Assembly: GCA_963932465.1 (NCBI GenBank)
Contig: OZ010800.1
Span: 29,080,852 to 29,144,851 of the forward strand
DNA from: Maratus speciosus
Taxonomy: Eukaryota > Arthropoda > Arachnida > Araneae > Salticidae
Reading direction: 5' to 3'
DNA: 64,000 nucleotides
Shown piece by piece: positions 12,966 to 23,697 of the stretch. Made by a program: the position numbers and the translations under genes. Positions within the stretch are counted from its first letter, which is position 1, and every line of letters begins with the position of its first letter. The notes under the pieces were generated by a model. The model saw only the letters and a list, made by a program, of their open reading frames with translations. It was not told the DNA's origin and made no database searches.

Positions 12966-13264
12966 CTGAAATACACTCCCTTGAAATATTGACAAAGACA
13001 CATTCCTAGATGGCGCCATCAAAAAATATTTTTTTTTTCAATTTATGCTGCTGTCGGGCTGCAGCCAGCATAGTATCCTGCCGGCACTCTCGCCGATCTT
13101 GCCGGCACCGGTCCGACCAAGTGCCAGCCCAACGGACCGACTATCGCCCGAGGGACCACAAAAGTGTTGGAACCGATATCGGCAACCTGATATCGTGCCG
13201 TTACCGCCAGAATAGGCAAGCGGCAGTCGTCCGATTGCATCCCGATTGCTCTGTGTTTGTTGGG

Positions 13265-14044
13265 AATATAATTGTGTGATTTGTGTTTGATTGCAGAATT
13301 CTCAGGGACAGGGAAATTTAAGTTTACTTGTGAGAGAGGGGGGAAAAATTACTGGTCCTTGAGGACCAGTTATTTCCACTAAATTTTCTAATTAGTGGTC
13401 CGATTGAATTTTTGGTGGTCTTGGGCCAGCAGACCACAAGGATTTCGAACGCTGACAAATATTACTTTACCCTAAAGGTCATTGCTCTTTTATAAATACT
13501 CTTAATTTTTTGTAGAACTTTGCATTTTATCAGTGTGTGATTTTAATTGCGTTATTTTAAAAAGTGAAGCATTTCCACCTGTGAAAGAATTTTAAGCCGC
13601 TGGAATGAAAATGATGCATTTCTACAAAAAAACATATTTCAGTTTTAAGACTTAAAATAGATGCTTTTATTTTATATAAATTGACGTCATTTGCATCCGT
13701 TAAAGATTTCCAAATTGATGATATAGTCTTAAACAACATCTATAGAAAAGTATACATATGCCACTATCGCAAATTAATACAGAAACCCAACAAAAAGCGG
13801 TGTCATAAACTCTACAAAAATAAAATCCGCTATCTAAGGATTTGTATGCCTTCATTTGTTTGGTGCATTACTATGGACACTAAAAATTAAATATGGTTTA
13901 TGGCGCTCTGTTTTATCAGAAATCATTCTTTTTTGAGCATGTATTTTCATTACATTTTTGTTAGTTGTTATGAGAAATGGCAACTAAAAGATATAGTAAT
14001 CTACTATTTTTACTTTCAACAGAATTGGAGTACTTCAGTTGTAC
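13265..14044 (+). other. Non-coding, unique to the duplicated unit
   Basis: Collinear with 28430-29216. A 69-codon frame at 13681-13890 is kept with one amino-acid change in copy 2, but the copies are too similar for this to show selection. I recognise no motif and do not call it. Confidence 0.4.
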
Positions 14045-14193
14045 CAGGGTTGGCAAAAAAATCCATTTTTTTGTGGGTTTTATTTATTTTTCTGTATATT
14101 TATATAATATATGTGTGTATTCGTTAAAAAACATATTAAGTTACATTTTTTTAATTTCATTTGATGTATTTTTTACTAATTAATATTATTTAT

Positions 14194-14271
14194 AATATCA
14201 GTTAATAAATTTATTCTATTCCAATATTAGTATTAACTTAATACTAATATCAGAATAAATTAACTGATATT
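14194..14271. repeat. AT-rich perfect-type palindrome
   Basis: AATATCAGTTAAT on the left pairs with the complementary ATTAACTGATATT-type sequence on the right around the centre TATTAACTTAATA. The copy-2 version (29365-29446) pairs over more bases because copy 1 lost 4 nt in one arm. Confidence 0.7.
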
Positions 14272-14492
14272 GTTAAATAATATTTATTATTAATAGTATT
14301 AAGTGATAAAAGTGAGTTCTCATCTTATTGCTTTTAAATACATTTTAATTGTCATAATGAAAAATTAATTTTTATTTTTGTAGTAACTATACTAATTAAA
14401 GTTGCTGTATAATAATTAGTAATTATAATAATTAAACTAGTTGGCTTTGCTCGGTAGCGGGGACCCTCCTTTTACCGGGGCCTCTAATTATA

Positions 14493-14858
14493 CAGGGTTC
14501 CGAGCATCATGGAAAGTCAGGGAAATTTCAAAATACATAAGAAAAGTCAGGGAATTTGCGTATATTTCCTAAAAAGTCTTGGAGAAAAAATTAAAAATGA
14601 CACGAAATTCATCAAATAGTCTCGGGAAAAAAATCACAAAATTCATCAAACAATTGAAAAAAAAAAAAAATCTAGACATTTGAAGAATGATCACAGAAAA
14701 AAAATCTCTAGTTTTGACAAGGGATTGTGAAAATAAGTAGCAAATTTTGTTGTGTGCCCGTTTGATCAGAGAATTTTTTGAAATTTGGTCAGGGAATTTT
14801 TCGAGATTTGGTCATGGAAAGTCAGGGAATCTGCCAGTCTTGTTTTACTGGGAACCCT
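14493..14858. mobile_element. Small hAT-type MITE nested in the hAT element
   Basis: The ends are CAGGGTTCC on the left and GGAACCCT on the right; subterminal GGAAAGTCAGGGAA occurs in both halves. About 366 bp with no coding capacity. Its interior has short units (AAATTCATCAAA) reminiscent of the 32-bp array in the 7781 element. A partner lies at 29668-30074 in copy 2. Confidence 0.6.
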
Positions 14859-15082
14859 ATAGTATGAAATCTCGAAGCGAATGAGTCCCCTCTGTGGCGT
14901 GCTGCGCACGTTGTGCAAAATCTTGTAAAAAGGCCAAGTGTGCTCGAACGAACCTCGAAGCGGGTTTCCACTGCCTATGGCCCTGTATAGCAGGCATGCT
15001 GGGCATGTACTACATGGCTCCTCCTTTGAAATGAATCTGATGTATACATAAATCTCGTTCTGTTGAGATTTGGAAGAAATTG

Positions 15083-15580
15083 ATGGAATCAAAAGACTTG
15101 AAACAACACAAGGAAGTTATACTGAAACGCTACAAACAGATTATCGGGCTTAATCATTTTTTATCTAATACAATGGATGCAAAGTTTAGAGGGGGAAGGT
15201 TTAATTCAATGGAAGAGGAAGAAGCTGGAGCATGGATAATGCAGTATCATTCAGAGTGGTTACCTGCAATATTGGGATTTAAAATTAAAGACATACTATT
15301 TTCCTAAATCACTTTTCTTAGAAAATATTGTGCCACAGTTTTCAGCTTCAAAATGGTGGGAAATTCTTAAAGAAAAAGAAAAACAACAAGTTAGATTCTG
15401 ATTTTTGTAATTTTTTTCCGACCTCTGTATTCTGTTCCATCTAGCTCTACTTCCATCAAGAGGATTTTCTCTACATTTGGATTCATCTGGTCTAAATTGC
15501 GGAACAGGCAGTGTGAAAAACTAGTAAAGATTTATAAATATTACCATAAAAATCAAAGTGAATGTGATTTTGATAGGTAA
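15083..15580 (+). pseudogene. hAT transposase C-terminal remnant, copy 1
   Basis: Three frames joined by frameshifts or stops read as a hAT-type C-terminal region. The first, 15083-15304, contains NTMDAKFRGG and ends near LGFKIKD. A second frame after 15300 reads SLFLENIVPQFSASKWW. A third, ending at the TAA at 15578-15580, reads SIKRIFSTFGFIWSKLRNR followed by EKLVKIYKYY. The last block matches the hAT dimerisation region (typically S-x-ER-x-FS-x-x-G with a downstream basic helix). At least two disruptions separate the blocks, so no active protein can be made. The N-terminal half with BED finger and catalytic residues is missing. Confidence 0.7.
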
Positions 15581-15913
15581 ACTTTAAAAAAGATCAATTA
15601 TAATAATTTTAAATACATTACATTATGTAAATCATTTGAAATATATTAAAAAAATAAATAAATATTCTGAAAAGAACTACCAGCTGATTACCACAAGTAC
15701 GACTGATTTTTATGTATTTCTTTCTATGTAATTTTGATAAAAGAAACCACCTAGGTTTTCGGCTTAAATGTATTTTGTATTTCTAAACACTATAGGGGAG
15801 ATTTTTAGACTCGGAAATGATTTTTAGCAAAAACCCAGGCGGGTTTTTGTTGGTGAACCTACCCAGAAAAACCTGAGTGGGTTTTCTGGTCTGGGTCCAC
15901 TTTGCCAACACTG

Positions 15914-16319
15914 TTTGCTACCATTAATTACTGAAACAATAATAAGAACTACAAAAAAATAAAAATAAATTAATATCTCAAAAATGAATTGATGCAGTTT
16001 TCAAACAAATTGCTGTTAAAAGTACTTTTTTCCCCCTATACCTATACAAAGATGTAAAAACTGAAAATGTGCGATGTTTAAAAGTTTAAAAAAATTGCAG
16101 TGGAAATTATCAATATTTAACCATACAATGTTACATCTGCTTCATTTTGTGGCTGATTTCAGTAATGTAACATTATTTTTTAGAGGTGACACTTTAATTG
16201 TTGAACGAAAGAAATAACATATCGGGCACAAATAATCTATACAGAATTATGTATGATAACTGTCCATATTTAGGATAACATACCAGTTTATTTAATTTTT
16301 TTTTCTTTTTCTTTTTCAG
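15914..16319 (+). other. Non-coding, probably intronic
   Basis: No motif. It ends in a strong polypyrimidine tract and CAG at 16317-16319. Copy 2 carries a 3.2-kb insertion in the matching place (31436-34649). Confidence 0.45.
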
Positions 16320-16347
16320 TTGCTATATGTTCCAACTGAGAATTCAA
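16320..16347 (+). CDS. Candidate micro-exon B of an unidentified gene (copy 1)
   Basis: A 28-nt segment between a strong acceptor (long pyrimidine tract ending TTTTTCAG) and a near-consensus donor GTAAGT at 16348. The first base completes the codon left open by candidate exon A; nine full codons follow (CYMFQLRIQ), so it ends in phase 0. That is the phase candidate exon C needs. In copy 2 the exon has lost 5 nt and the donor has become GGAAGT. The family is not recognised. The quality of the splice sites is the main support; without transcripts this stays tentative. Confidence 0.42.
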
Positions 16348-16657
16348 GTAAGTGCCTACAACTTTGACGACAGTTGCATTATGCTGGAAAGATTTAAAAA
16401 AAAAGTGTGATGAAGATGATTTAAATTATTGTTATTTTAATTTATGTATTTTAAAAATATCTTCAATGGATTATGATTTAAATAAATATTGAATTTTAAA
16501 TTGTTTTTGATTTTAGATATGTTTTCGTCTTTTTTATCTTTTAACTAGCAATGCTTATTTTCATTTTTTTTTTTCGGCAAAAGCTATTGTGATCGAGTTA
16601 AAACACTGTATTACAAAAAACTAGTGTCGTGAAGGAATTTTCACCTTGTTATTAATA

Positions 16658-16787
16658 TAAACTTTAAAACATATTATAATTACTTAAAAGGTGACACAAA
16701 CATATAAAAATATTATTAAACTGATTTTAAATATCTTTATATGTTTGTGCCACCTTTTAAGTAATTATAAGTATGTTTTAAAGTTTA
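16658..16787. repeat. Palindromic MITE-like repeat, ~50-bp arms
   Basis: The left arm contains ACTTAAAAGGTGACACAAAC and the right arm is its near-perfect reverse complement; the spacer is ~30 bp. Conserved in copy 2 at 35093-35222. Confidence 0.75.
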
Positions 16788-16891
16788 TAATCTGTTTAAA
16801 ATAGCAAATTTGTTATTTACATCTGACTATTAACAGTATTTGGTAAGCGTAATAATTTTTATTATTTTAAAATATTCTCAACTATAGAAGC

Positions 16892-16959
16892 GTAAAAAAA
16901 TAACGTTAAATGCACCAAGAATGTAAAAAAAATTTCGTGCATTTAATGTTATTTTTTAC
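16892..16959. repeat. Short palindrome, ~22-bp arms
   Basis: The arm AATAACGTTAAATGCA on the left pairs with TGCATTTAATGTTATT on the right, with A-rich ends and a short spacer. Present in copy 2 at about 35336-35401. Confidence 0.65.
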
Positions 16960-17650
16960 ATTTCTATTATATTGCACCAAGTTCCTTCTTGATAATTATT
17001 GCTCAAATATTTCAGAAACTGTCTTTCAATATTTGTGGAAAAGGACCAAACATAAAGTGTGGATAGACAATAAATGATATAATACAGCTTATTTATATTA
17101 CTAACACTGACTGCAAAAATTTGATAATCTAATAAAATATTTCTCCTGTAGATAACAATTCAATTCTCTTTCGAAACTATTTTTATGTGATTCTAAACCA
17201 TTTTAAAAAATTTAGACTACATTTTGTTTATTAAAAAGCAAGGTTTTTTCCCCCTCTTTTTTTTTAGTTTGTGAATAAATAAAATTTTCACTTCGAGCCC
17301 AAGTATTGATATAAAAATTTAAGCTTGTGCCAAAACTGTCTCATTTGTAATATATTCCTGTAATTTTAACAGAAACTGTATTATATGAATTTTGTCAATA
17401 GATAGTGAAATATCAGTTGCAAATTTCAGTTATATCATTGTTTTCAAAGAAACTCAAAAAGCAGTCTGGTCTTAAAGCGATATATTATGCAAAACTTGGT
17501 TTTATCTTTAGTTAGATACTTTTCTCATATGGTAAGTTTGCTATAAAGTACAGTTGTTTTTCGGCATTTTTAATGGTGTAGATACAAAGTACTTAAAACC
17601 ATATGTATAATATTTGTATTTTTTTTTCTCACTTTATCATTTTAACGCAG

Positions 17651-17767
17651 CATTGTTTCATTGAGAGGATATCTTTGATAAATGTAGGTGCAAGAGCAAA
17701 CAGATTTCAAAGTTACAGTATTGCTGAATTAAAAAGTGATTATTATGGGAGGGTGGTTGAGGAGTAA
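17651..17767 (+). CDS. Candidate terminal exon C of an unidentified gene (copy 1)
   Basis: After the acceptor AACGCAG, a 38-codon frame runs to TAA at 17765-17767 in phase 0, as required by candidate exon B. It begins HCFIERISLINVGARA and ends SDYYGRVVEE. The copy-2 version (36087-36203) is the same length with no frameshift and only a few substitutions. A poly(A) signal AATAAA follows at 21443, now separated from the stop by a 3.6-kb insertion; in copy 2 the signal is about 95 nt after the stop. Family not recognised. Together A-B-C would be the last three coding exons of a gene whose 5' part is not identified. Confidence 0.42.
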   Translation, partial: HCFIERISLINVGARANRFQSYSIAELKSDYYGRVVEE

Positions 17768-17948
17768 ATGCAAAAATGCCACTCTGGGCACATGCAAAGT
17801 ATCATATGATCTAACCATCTTTTTTTATGTAGATTTCGTATGAAATACTACATATTGGGATTGTTCCTATGTTTTAATTTCTGAAAATTTTTTCCAGATC
17901 TACACTGATCATGACTCCTAGAACCCAAAACCACCCTCAGTAAAAAAC

Positions 17949-17949
17949 T

Positions 17950-17985
<36 letters not shown>

Positions 17986-18007
17986 ATATATATATATATA
18001 TATATAT
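17949..18007. repeat. TATC and TA microsatellites
   Basis: About nine TATC units followed by about twelve TA units. They sit between the conserved terminal block and the large tandem array of the Helentron-like element. Confidence 0.95.
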
Positions 18008-21000
18008 ATCACTTTCTTCTGGACACGATAGCTTTCGTAATTCTGCACCAATCTCTTTCAAACTGATACATAAAATCAAAGGGCATAAAATCTCGGTCAA
18101 GTTCGTTAATGGGCAAAATCGGACCAAGGAGATGGAAATAGGGAGGGTTTTGTGAAAACCGAAAACCCCCCATAACTTCTTAATTTTTGTACATATCAAA
18201 TCAGTTTAAAGTTTTTATTACTTCTAAAAATAGGGTCAAAAATTTATGTATCACAGATTTTTGATAAAGTTAAAAATGGGCTCAAGGGGCGCAAAAAATA
18301 GGGTTTTTGGGAGAAAAAAATTCATAACTTCCTCAATTCTAAAGATATCAATTCCAATTAATTTTATTATAAATATCCTTAATATTATCTACAACTTTTA
18401 TAGTCACAAGTTTTTGATAGGACCAATTCGTACCGCAAAAAAAAAAATTAAAAACGAAAACAAAAAGGGGGTTTGAAGAAGTAAAAAATCCATAACTCCT
18501 TCAATTCAAAAGATATAAAATCCCCATGAATGTATCATATATCTTCTTAATATTGTCTACAACATCTATATAGACAAGTTTTGGATAGGACCAATTCTTA
18601 CAGCAAAAACAAATTAAAAGTACATAGCGGTTGAAGAAAAAAATCATCTAATTAAGGGTGTATTCAAATCCAAACTGCGTATTTTCTGACTCATTTTTAA
18701 ATTCATTTTTGCTCTTAAAGGCTTCCAATTGGTACGTTTTCTTACTCAGAAACTATATAATGTACCGTAATGGTCGATTTTTTGATAGAGGAAGAGTATA
18801 TTTTTAAAAATGCTGTTAATTTGGGCATTTTGAACCGAATTTTCCGAAGCGGATTGTGTTGGAAAAATCATTGCATTAAGGATGCACTCAAATCCAGACT
18901 GCTTATTTTCTGACTCATTTTTAAATTCATTTTTGCTCTCAAACGCATTTAATTGGTAGATTCGCTTATTCAGAAACTATATAATGTACCGCAATGATCG
19001 ATTTTTTAATAGAGGCAGTATGTATTTCAAAAAAGTATGTCAAAGTGGGCATTTTGAACGGAATTTCCCGAAGCAATTGTGTTATCACTTTCTTCTGGAC
19101 ACGATAACTTCCGCAATTCTGCACAAATCTCTTCCAAACTGATAAATAAAATCAAGGGACATAAAATCTCGGTCAAGTTCGTTAATGGGCAAAATCGGAC
19201 CGAGGGGATGGAAATAGGGAGGGGTTTTGTGAAAACCGAAAACCCCTAATAACATCTTATTTTTTGTACATATCAAATCAGTTTAAAGTTTTTATTACTT
19301 CTAAAAATAGGGCCAAAATTTTATGTATCACAGATTTTTGATAAAGCTAAAAATGGGCTCAAGGGGCGCAAAAAATTGGGTTTTTGGGAGAAAAAATTTC
19401 ATAACTTCGTCAATTCTCAAGATATCAATTCCAATTAATTTTATTATAAATTTCCTTAGTAGTATCTACAACCTTTATATTCACAAGTTTTTTATAGGAC
19501 CAATTCGTACCGCAAAAAAAAAAATTAAAAACGAAAACAAAAAGGGGTTTGAAGAAGTAAAAAATCCATAACTCCTTCAATTCAAAAGATATAAAATCCC
19601 CATGAATTTATCATATATCTTCTTAATATTGTCTATAACATCTATATAGACAAGTTTTGCCTAGGACCAATTCTTACAGCAAAAACAAATTAAAAATACA
19701 TAGTGGTTGAAGAAAAAAATCATGTAAGTAAGGGTGTATTCAAATCCAAACTGCGTATTTTCTTACTCATTTTACAATTCATTTTTGCTCTCAAAGACTT
19801 CCAATTGGTACGTTATCTTACTCTGAAACTATATAATGTACCGTCATGGTCGATTTTTTGATAGAGACAGAATATATTTAAAAAAATGCTGTTAAAGTGG
19901 GCATTTTGAACCGAATTTCCCGAAGCGGATAGTGTTGGAAAAATCATTGCATTAAGGATGCACTCAAATCCAAACTGCTTATTTTCTGACGCATTTTTAA
20001 ATTCATTTTTGCTCTCAAACGCATTTAATTGGTAGATTCGCTTATTCAGAAACTATGTAATGTACCGCAATGATCGATTTTTTGATAGAGGCAGAATATA
20101 TTTCAAAAATTATGTCAAAGTGGGCATTTTGAACGGAATTTCCCGAAGCAATTTTGTTATCACTTTCTTCTGGATACGATAACTTCCGCAATTCTGCACA
20201 AATCCATTCCAAACTGATACATAAAATCAAGGGACATAAAATCTCGGTCAAGTTCGTTAATGGGCAAAAGCAGACAAATGGGATGGAAATAAGGAGGGGT
20301 TTTGTGAAAACCGAAAAAAACCCATAACTTCTTAATTTTTGTACATATCAAATCAGTTTAAAGTTTTTATTACTTCTAAAAATAGCGCCAAAAATTCATG
20401 CATCACAGATTTTTGATAAAATTTAAAATAGGCTCAAGGGGCGCAAAAAAATAGGGTTTTTGGGAGAAAAAAATTCCTTACTTCGTCAATTCTCAAGATA
20501 TCAAATCCAATAATTTTATTATACATCTCCTTAATATTATCTACAACTTTTATATTCACAAGTTTTTGATAGGACCAATTCTTACCGCAAAAAAAATTAA
20601 AAACGAAAACAAAAAAGTGGGGTTGAAGAAGAAAAATGTTCGTAACTCCGTCAATTCACAAGATGTAAAATCTCCATAAATTTATCATATATCTTCTTAA
20701 TATTGTCTTCAACATTTCTATAGACAAGTTTTTGATAGGGCCAATTCTTAAAGCAAAAACAAATTAAAAATACATAGCGGTTCAAGAAAAAAATCATCTT
20801 ATTATGGGTGCATTCAAATCCAAACTGTCTATTTTCTTACTCATTTTTAAGTTCATTTTTGCTCTCAAACGCATCCAATTGCTAGATTCTCTTATTCAGA
20901 AACTGTATAATGCACAGTAAAGATCAATTTTTTGATAGAGGCAGAATATATTTCAAGAAATGATATCAAAGTGGGCATTTTGAACAGAATTTCCTGAAGC

Positions 21001-21013
21001 GATTGTGTTAGAA
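18008..21013 (+). repeat. Higher-order tandem repeat, 1076-bp unit, three copies
   Basis: Units start at 18008, 19084 and 20159 with ATCACTTTCTTCTGGAYACG, spacing 1076 and 1075 bp; the third is shorter (~855 bp). Within a unit there are two sub-levels: three related ~150-170-bp modules containing CATAACTYCKTCAATT-like words, and two ~220-bp modules beginning AAGGRTGYAYTCAAATCC (one of which is missing in unit 3). Open frames such as 18246-18476 and 19323-19571 are repeat translations kept only because the units are similar. Confidence 0.9.
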
Positions 21014-21442
21014 ACGATAAATATTGCCCTACTGAGAAAATAATTGTTTATTAATCAAGTTTTAATTAATTGAAAGAAAAATAAAAACACAGGTCGCTTA
21101 TAAATCTTTTCAAAAATCACGTCAGGCATATTTCATATTTTTTTTTATTAAAAAATAATCTGAAAATGTGCCAGAAAATTTCGAGTTGTTGAGTATGGAA
21201 AAATATTTTTTTAATATCGCCTTAACATGATTCTGATAAAACCAGCTATTTTATAAAAAGGAAATAAAAACTCGTCAAAAGCAGACAGATAAAACTGTTA
21301 AAGTGGATTTATATCTAATAATGATTTAGTTTTTGTTGGTGAAATTAGTATACTTAACCTCGAAATCTACCTCTGCCTGTAGGCTGGGACGGCAGGGATT
21401 TTTTATTTTATTTTAAAATCAGATATATATACTTTTTTGTTT

Positions 21443-21448
21443 AATAAA
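21443..21448 (+). promoter_or_regulatory. Poly(A) signal AATAAA downstream of candidate exon C
   Basis: TTTAATAAAGATT. The equivalent in copy 2 is 36298-36303, about 95 nt after the stop codon there. In copy 1 the Helentron-like insertion lies between the stop and this signal. Confidence 0.4.
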
Positions 21449-23050
21449 GATTATATCTTTCCTTCCATGACATACATAGTTGTATGTATTCATTCATTAA
21501 ATAAAATTTTCGTTTGAAATATTAATTTCATTTGGAGGAGAAAAGAAAAAAAAGGAAGATTGGCATCTATGTAAGTGTATTTTTTTGAATTATTAACGTA
21601 AAAATATCACGCAGTAGGACTATTTAAGTTGGTAGATATTGTAAAGGTACATTAACAAATGTTTTTATTATTTTTCATTAAAGTGATCAAAAGTAAAATA
21701 TGGTACTCTAAAAACTTATTTATTTATATTCAACCAGTCTGAGTCTAAGAATATAGATGATTCAAATGCCATTCTTAAAATAATTTCTTTATTTGCAGAA
21801 ATCATAGCTACTAATCTAGCTTTTTCCAAATCTAATAAAATCAGAAATTTTATTAAATAGAAGAAATTAATTAGTAATAACATAGAAACAAACATTCAAT
21901 GAAATAACTTTTCAGACTCAAATTGTTAGATTTGAAAAAAAGTTTGACTGTTTGAAGAATTTATTTTACAAAAATTTATCTTTGTCCTCCTGCTCTCCTT
22001 TCATTTATTTGTATGAACTATTAAGGGGCCATCCGCAAATCATGTCACGCTTCGAGGGGGGGGGGGGGAGGGGCTCATGAAATTTTGACAAGGGTGGTAG
22101 GAGGGGGTAAGAAGAAGTGTGACATCACACATTTTGGTTAAAATAAAAGCATTAAAAATCAGCAGATTAAATTTTAAAGTTATTTTGAAATTAAAGTATT
22201 TTGTGTTCATACAGTAAACATAACATTTAAAAAGCCCAATATATTAAATTCCAAAATACTGCGGTTTTTAATTGTTCTTTCATATTAATATTTTATTACT
22301 ATTATATATTAAGTTTTTTGTTGTAAATCTTAATCTTATTTCATACAAAATAAGTACTCGAATCATTTTTATTACTATGCTCACAAATGTCCTTAAAACA
22401 CATATTTAAAAGTTTCAAAATAAAATTTGAAATATGATCTATAACATAGTACTTGTTTTTTGAACTGCAAGTGAGAATTTTGTCAATTCTCTTATTTGCC
22501 CAGAGGTTAATAGGTAAAATTCAATTAATTATATTGGATTTGTCAAAATGTATATAAAAAAATAATTAAAAAATCTCATTGCAAATGATATAAAGTTTTT
22601 AGACAGTAAGACTTTGCATATAATTGCACACTTATTTAATATCATTATGCTGGTATTGCAGAAATAAATCTCTAAAATGAAAGGGGATATTTCTATTAAC
22701 ATGTTGGCCGAGGAAATAATTATTGGATAGTTTAGAAACATGAGGTTTGGGATATTAAATGGAATTATGGTAATAATTCAAAAATGCTCTGAAAAAAAAA
22801 AAACACTTAACTAATGCAAAAGCAATATGCTTTTGCATGAGGCAGAAAACCCTGCAAATGAGTAAACTGAACCTGCTTAATATATGCTGTAATATAACTG
22901 CTTATTTAGCTAATAAAATATGAAGAGTGAAAAAGTTTCTTTTATTTGAGATTGGGGGGGGGGGGGTGCAGCTTAAATGTAAAAAATTAAATTTCGCCTT
23001 TTCTAAAAAATAAAAGAAATTTAATTAAAATCAAGAGGGGTATCCCCCCA
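21449..23050 (+). other. Non-coding end of copy 1
   Basis: AT-rich. It contains the 5' part of a Harbinger-like MITE (22025-22471) and ends at a G-run and C-run just before the duplication junction. The 70-codon minus frame at 22529-22741 has no recognisable motif. Confidence 0.5.
22025..22471. mobile_element. Truncated Harbinger-like MITE, copy 1
   Basis: Left end GGGGCCATCCGCAAATCATG preceded by TAA, then a G-run. The right terminal ~178 bp present in copy 2 (39843-40020) is missing here. Confidence 0.6.
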
Positions 23051-23090
23051 CTATATATATTTTTGGTACACTATATATATTATACGGTAT
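23051..23090. other. Junction between the two 17-kb copies
   Basis: About 40 bp of TA-rich sequence (CTATATATATTTTTGG and a second similar stretch) that belongs to neither copy. It looks like filler at a head-to-tail join. The breakpoint at the copy-2 side lies in the middle of a foldback-element arm. Confidence 0.7.
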
Positions 23091-23697
23091 ATATTTTTGT
23101 CAGGTTCAGATCTGGTCCGGTTCAGATTTGGTCCGGTTCAGATTTCGGATTTTTTTTCAAATGGAATTTAGAGGTTCTGGTCGGGTAGCATGTCAACAAA
23201 AATTAGTGTGTGTTGCTCGAATCCGGTTATGGTTCTTTGGAATATTTCTCTCAGGTTCAGATTTGGTTTGGGTCAGATTTCGGGATTCTTTTCAAATTGA
23301 ATTTTTATGTTCGTGGCGGGTTGCATGTCCACAGAAAATATTTTGTTTTGATCGGATCAAATATGGTTATTTGCAATATTTTGGTCGGTTGCCAGATTTC
23401 GGGTTTTTTTTTTTAAATGAAACTTTCAGGTTCGGATCGGGATGTGTGTAGACCAAAATTATTTTGTCTTGCTCGGATCGGGGTATGATCTGTTGTAATT
23501 TATTTTTCGGGTTCTGGGTTAACAAGCATAAAAAACCCTCCTGTTTTGGAAATAAGTGGTCATTTTTCGATTAGCCAACACTGTCTAGACTCTTTGCAAT
23601 AAGCTTGGAAAATATCAGGCTAATTGGAAAAAGTGAGATGATTCTCCAATTAGCTGGGCTCTTAGCAAAGAGCCTGATTTCTTAATTAGCCTACGAC
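23091..23697. mobile_element. Right-end fragment of a foldback element
   Basis: Copy of 5937-6528: the last units of the inverted ~131-bp array and the terminal inverted repeat ending GCCTACGACATA. The left arm is absent because the duplication breakpoint lies inside the element. Confidence 0.85.

Larger units (their letters stand above)
10615..13264. mobile_element. CCCAGCAAACA-ended DNA element present only in copy 1
   Basis: Copy 2 is an intact empty site (28415-28435). Comparison gives a 3-bp target duplication AAT (10612-10614 and 13265-13267) and a 2650-bp insert. The ends are inverted: CCCAGCAAACACA on the left and, read in reverse complement on the right, CCCAACAAACACAGAGC. Both flanking 200 bp are GC- and CpG-rich with many TATCGGC-like words, while the middle is AT-rich with tandem repeats and a tRNA-like segment. 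No transposase is visible, so it is non-autonomous. A 3-bp duplication fits PIF/Harbinger, CACTA-related or Zator groups, but the end sequence does not let me choose. Confidence 0.8.
14045..15913 (+). mobile_element. Degraded hAT element with transposase remnants, copy 1
   Basis: It starts CAGGGTTGGCAAA and ends TTTGCCAACACTG; in copy 2 the end is TTTGCCAACCCTG, so the ancestral ends were a 13-bp inverted repeat of hAT type. The flanks resemble each other (TTGTAC and TTGCTAC), a decayed target duplication. It contains a long palindrome at 14194-14271, a second nested hAT-type MITE at 14493-14858, and coding remnants on the plus strand at 15083-15580. The copy-2 partner is 29217-31131. Confidence 0.75.
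16348..17650 (+). other. Non-coding, probably intronic, with two palindromes
   Basis: AT-rich. Holds two near-perfect inverted repeats (16658-16787 and 16892-16959). Ends in a pyrimidine-rich tract and AACGCAG, a plausible acceptor. Confidence 0.45.
17827..21404 (-). mobile_element. Helentron-like non-autonomous element 1 (HINE-like), only in copy 1
   Basis: Copy 2 is uninterrupted at 36250-36270, so this ~3.6 kb is an insertion into a T-rich site. Subterminal inverted repeats are GTAGATTTCG (17829-17838) and CGAAATCTAC (21361-21370). The left end folds into a hairpin (ATGTAGATTTCGTATGAAAT pairs with itself). The other end is a GC-rich imperfect hairpin. Next to the hairpin end lies a conserved block GATCATGACTCCTAGAACCC, then a microsatellite, then large tandem repeats. 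This arrangement (subterminal inverted repeats, terminal stem-loop, internal tandem repeats, T-rich target, no clear target duplication) is that described for Helentron-associated elements. The strand assigned places the hairpin end as 3'. No helicase is encoded. Confidence 0.7.
5937..23050 (+). repeat. Segmental tandem duplication, copy 1 (~17.1 kb)
   Basis: From the word ATATTTTTGTCAGG onward this segment is collinear with 23091-40589, differing by scattered substitutions and small indels that look like a few percent by eye. The copy starts in the middle of the right arm of foldback element 1 and ends at the C-run after GGGGTATCC. Insertions found only in this copy are 10615-13264 and 17827-21404. 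Differences private to each copy let insertions be ordered relative to the duplication. Confidence 0.93.

Noticed and set aside
13681..13890. 69-codon frame kept in both 17-kb copies
   Set aside because: The copies are so recent that conservation is expected without selection. No splice context or motif.
18246..19571. Two similar frames of ~80 codons suggesting a duplicated gene
   Set aside because: They are the same position of the 1076-bp tandem unit; the third unit does not keep the frame.
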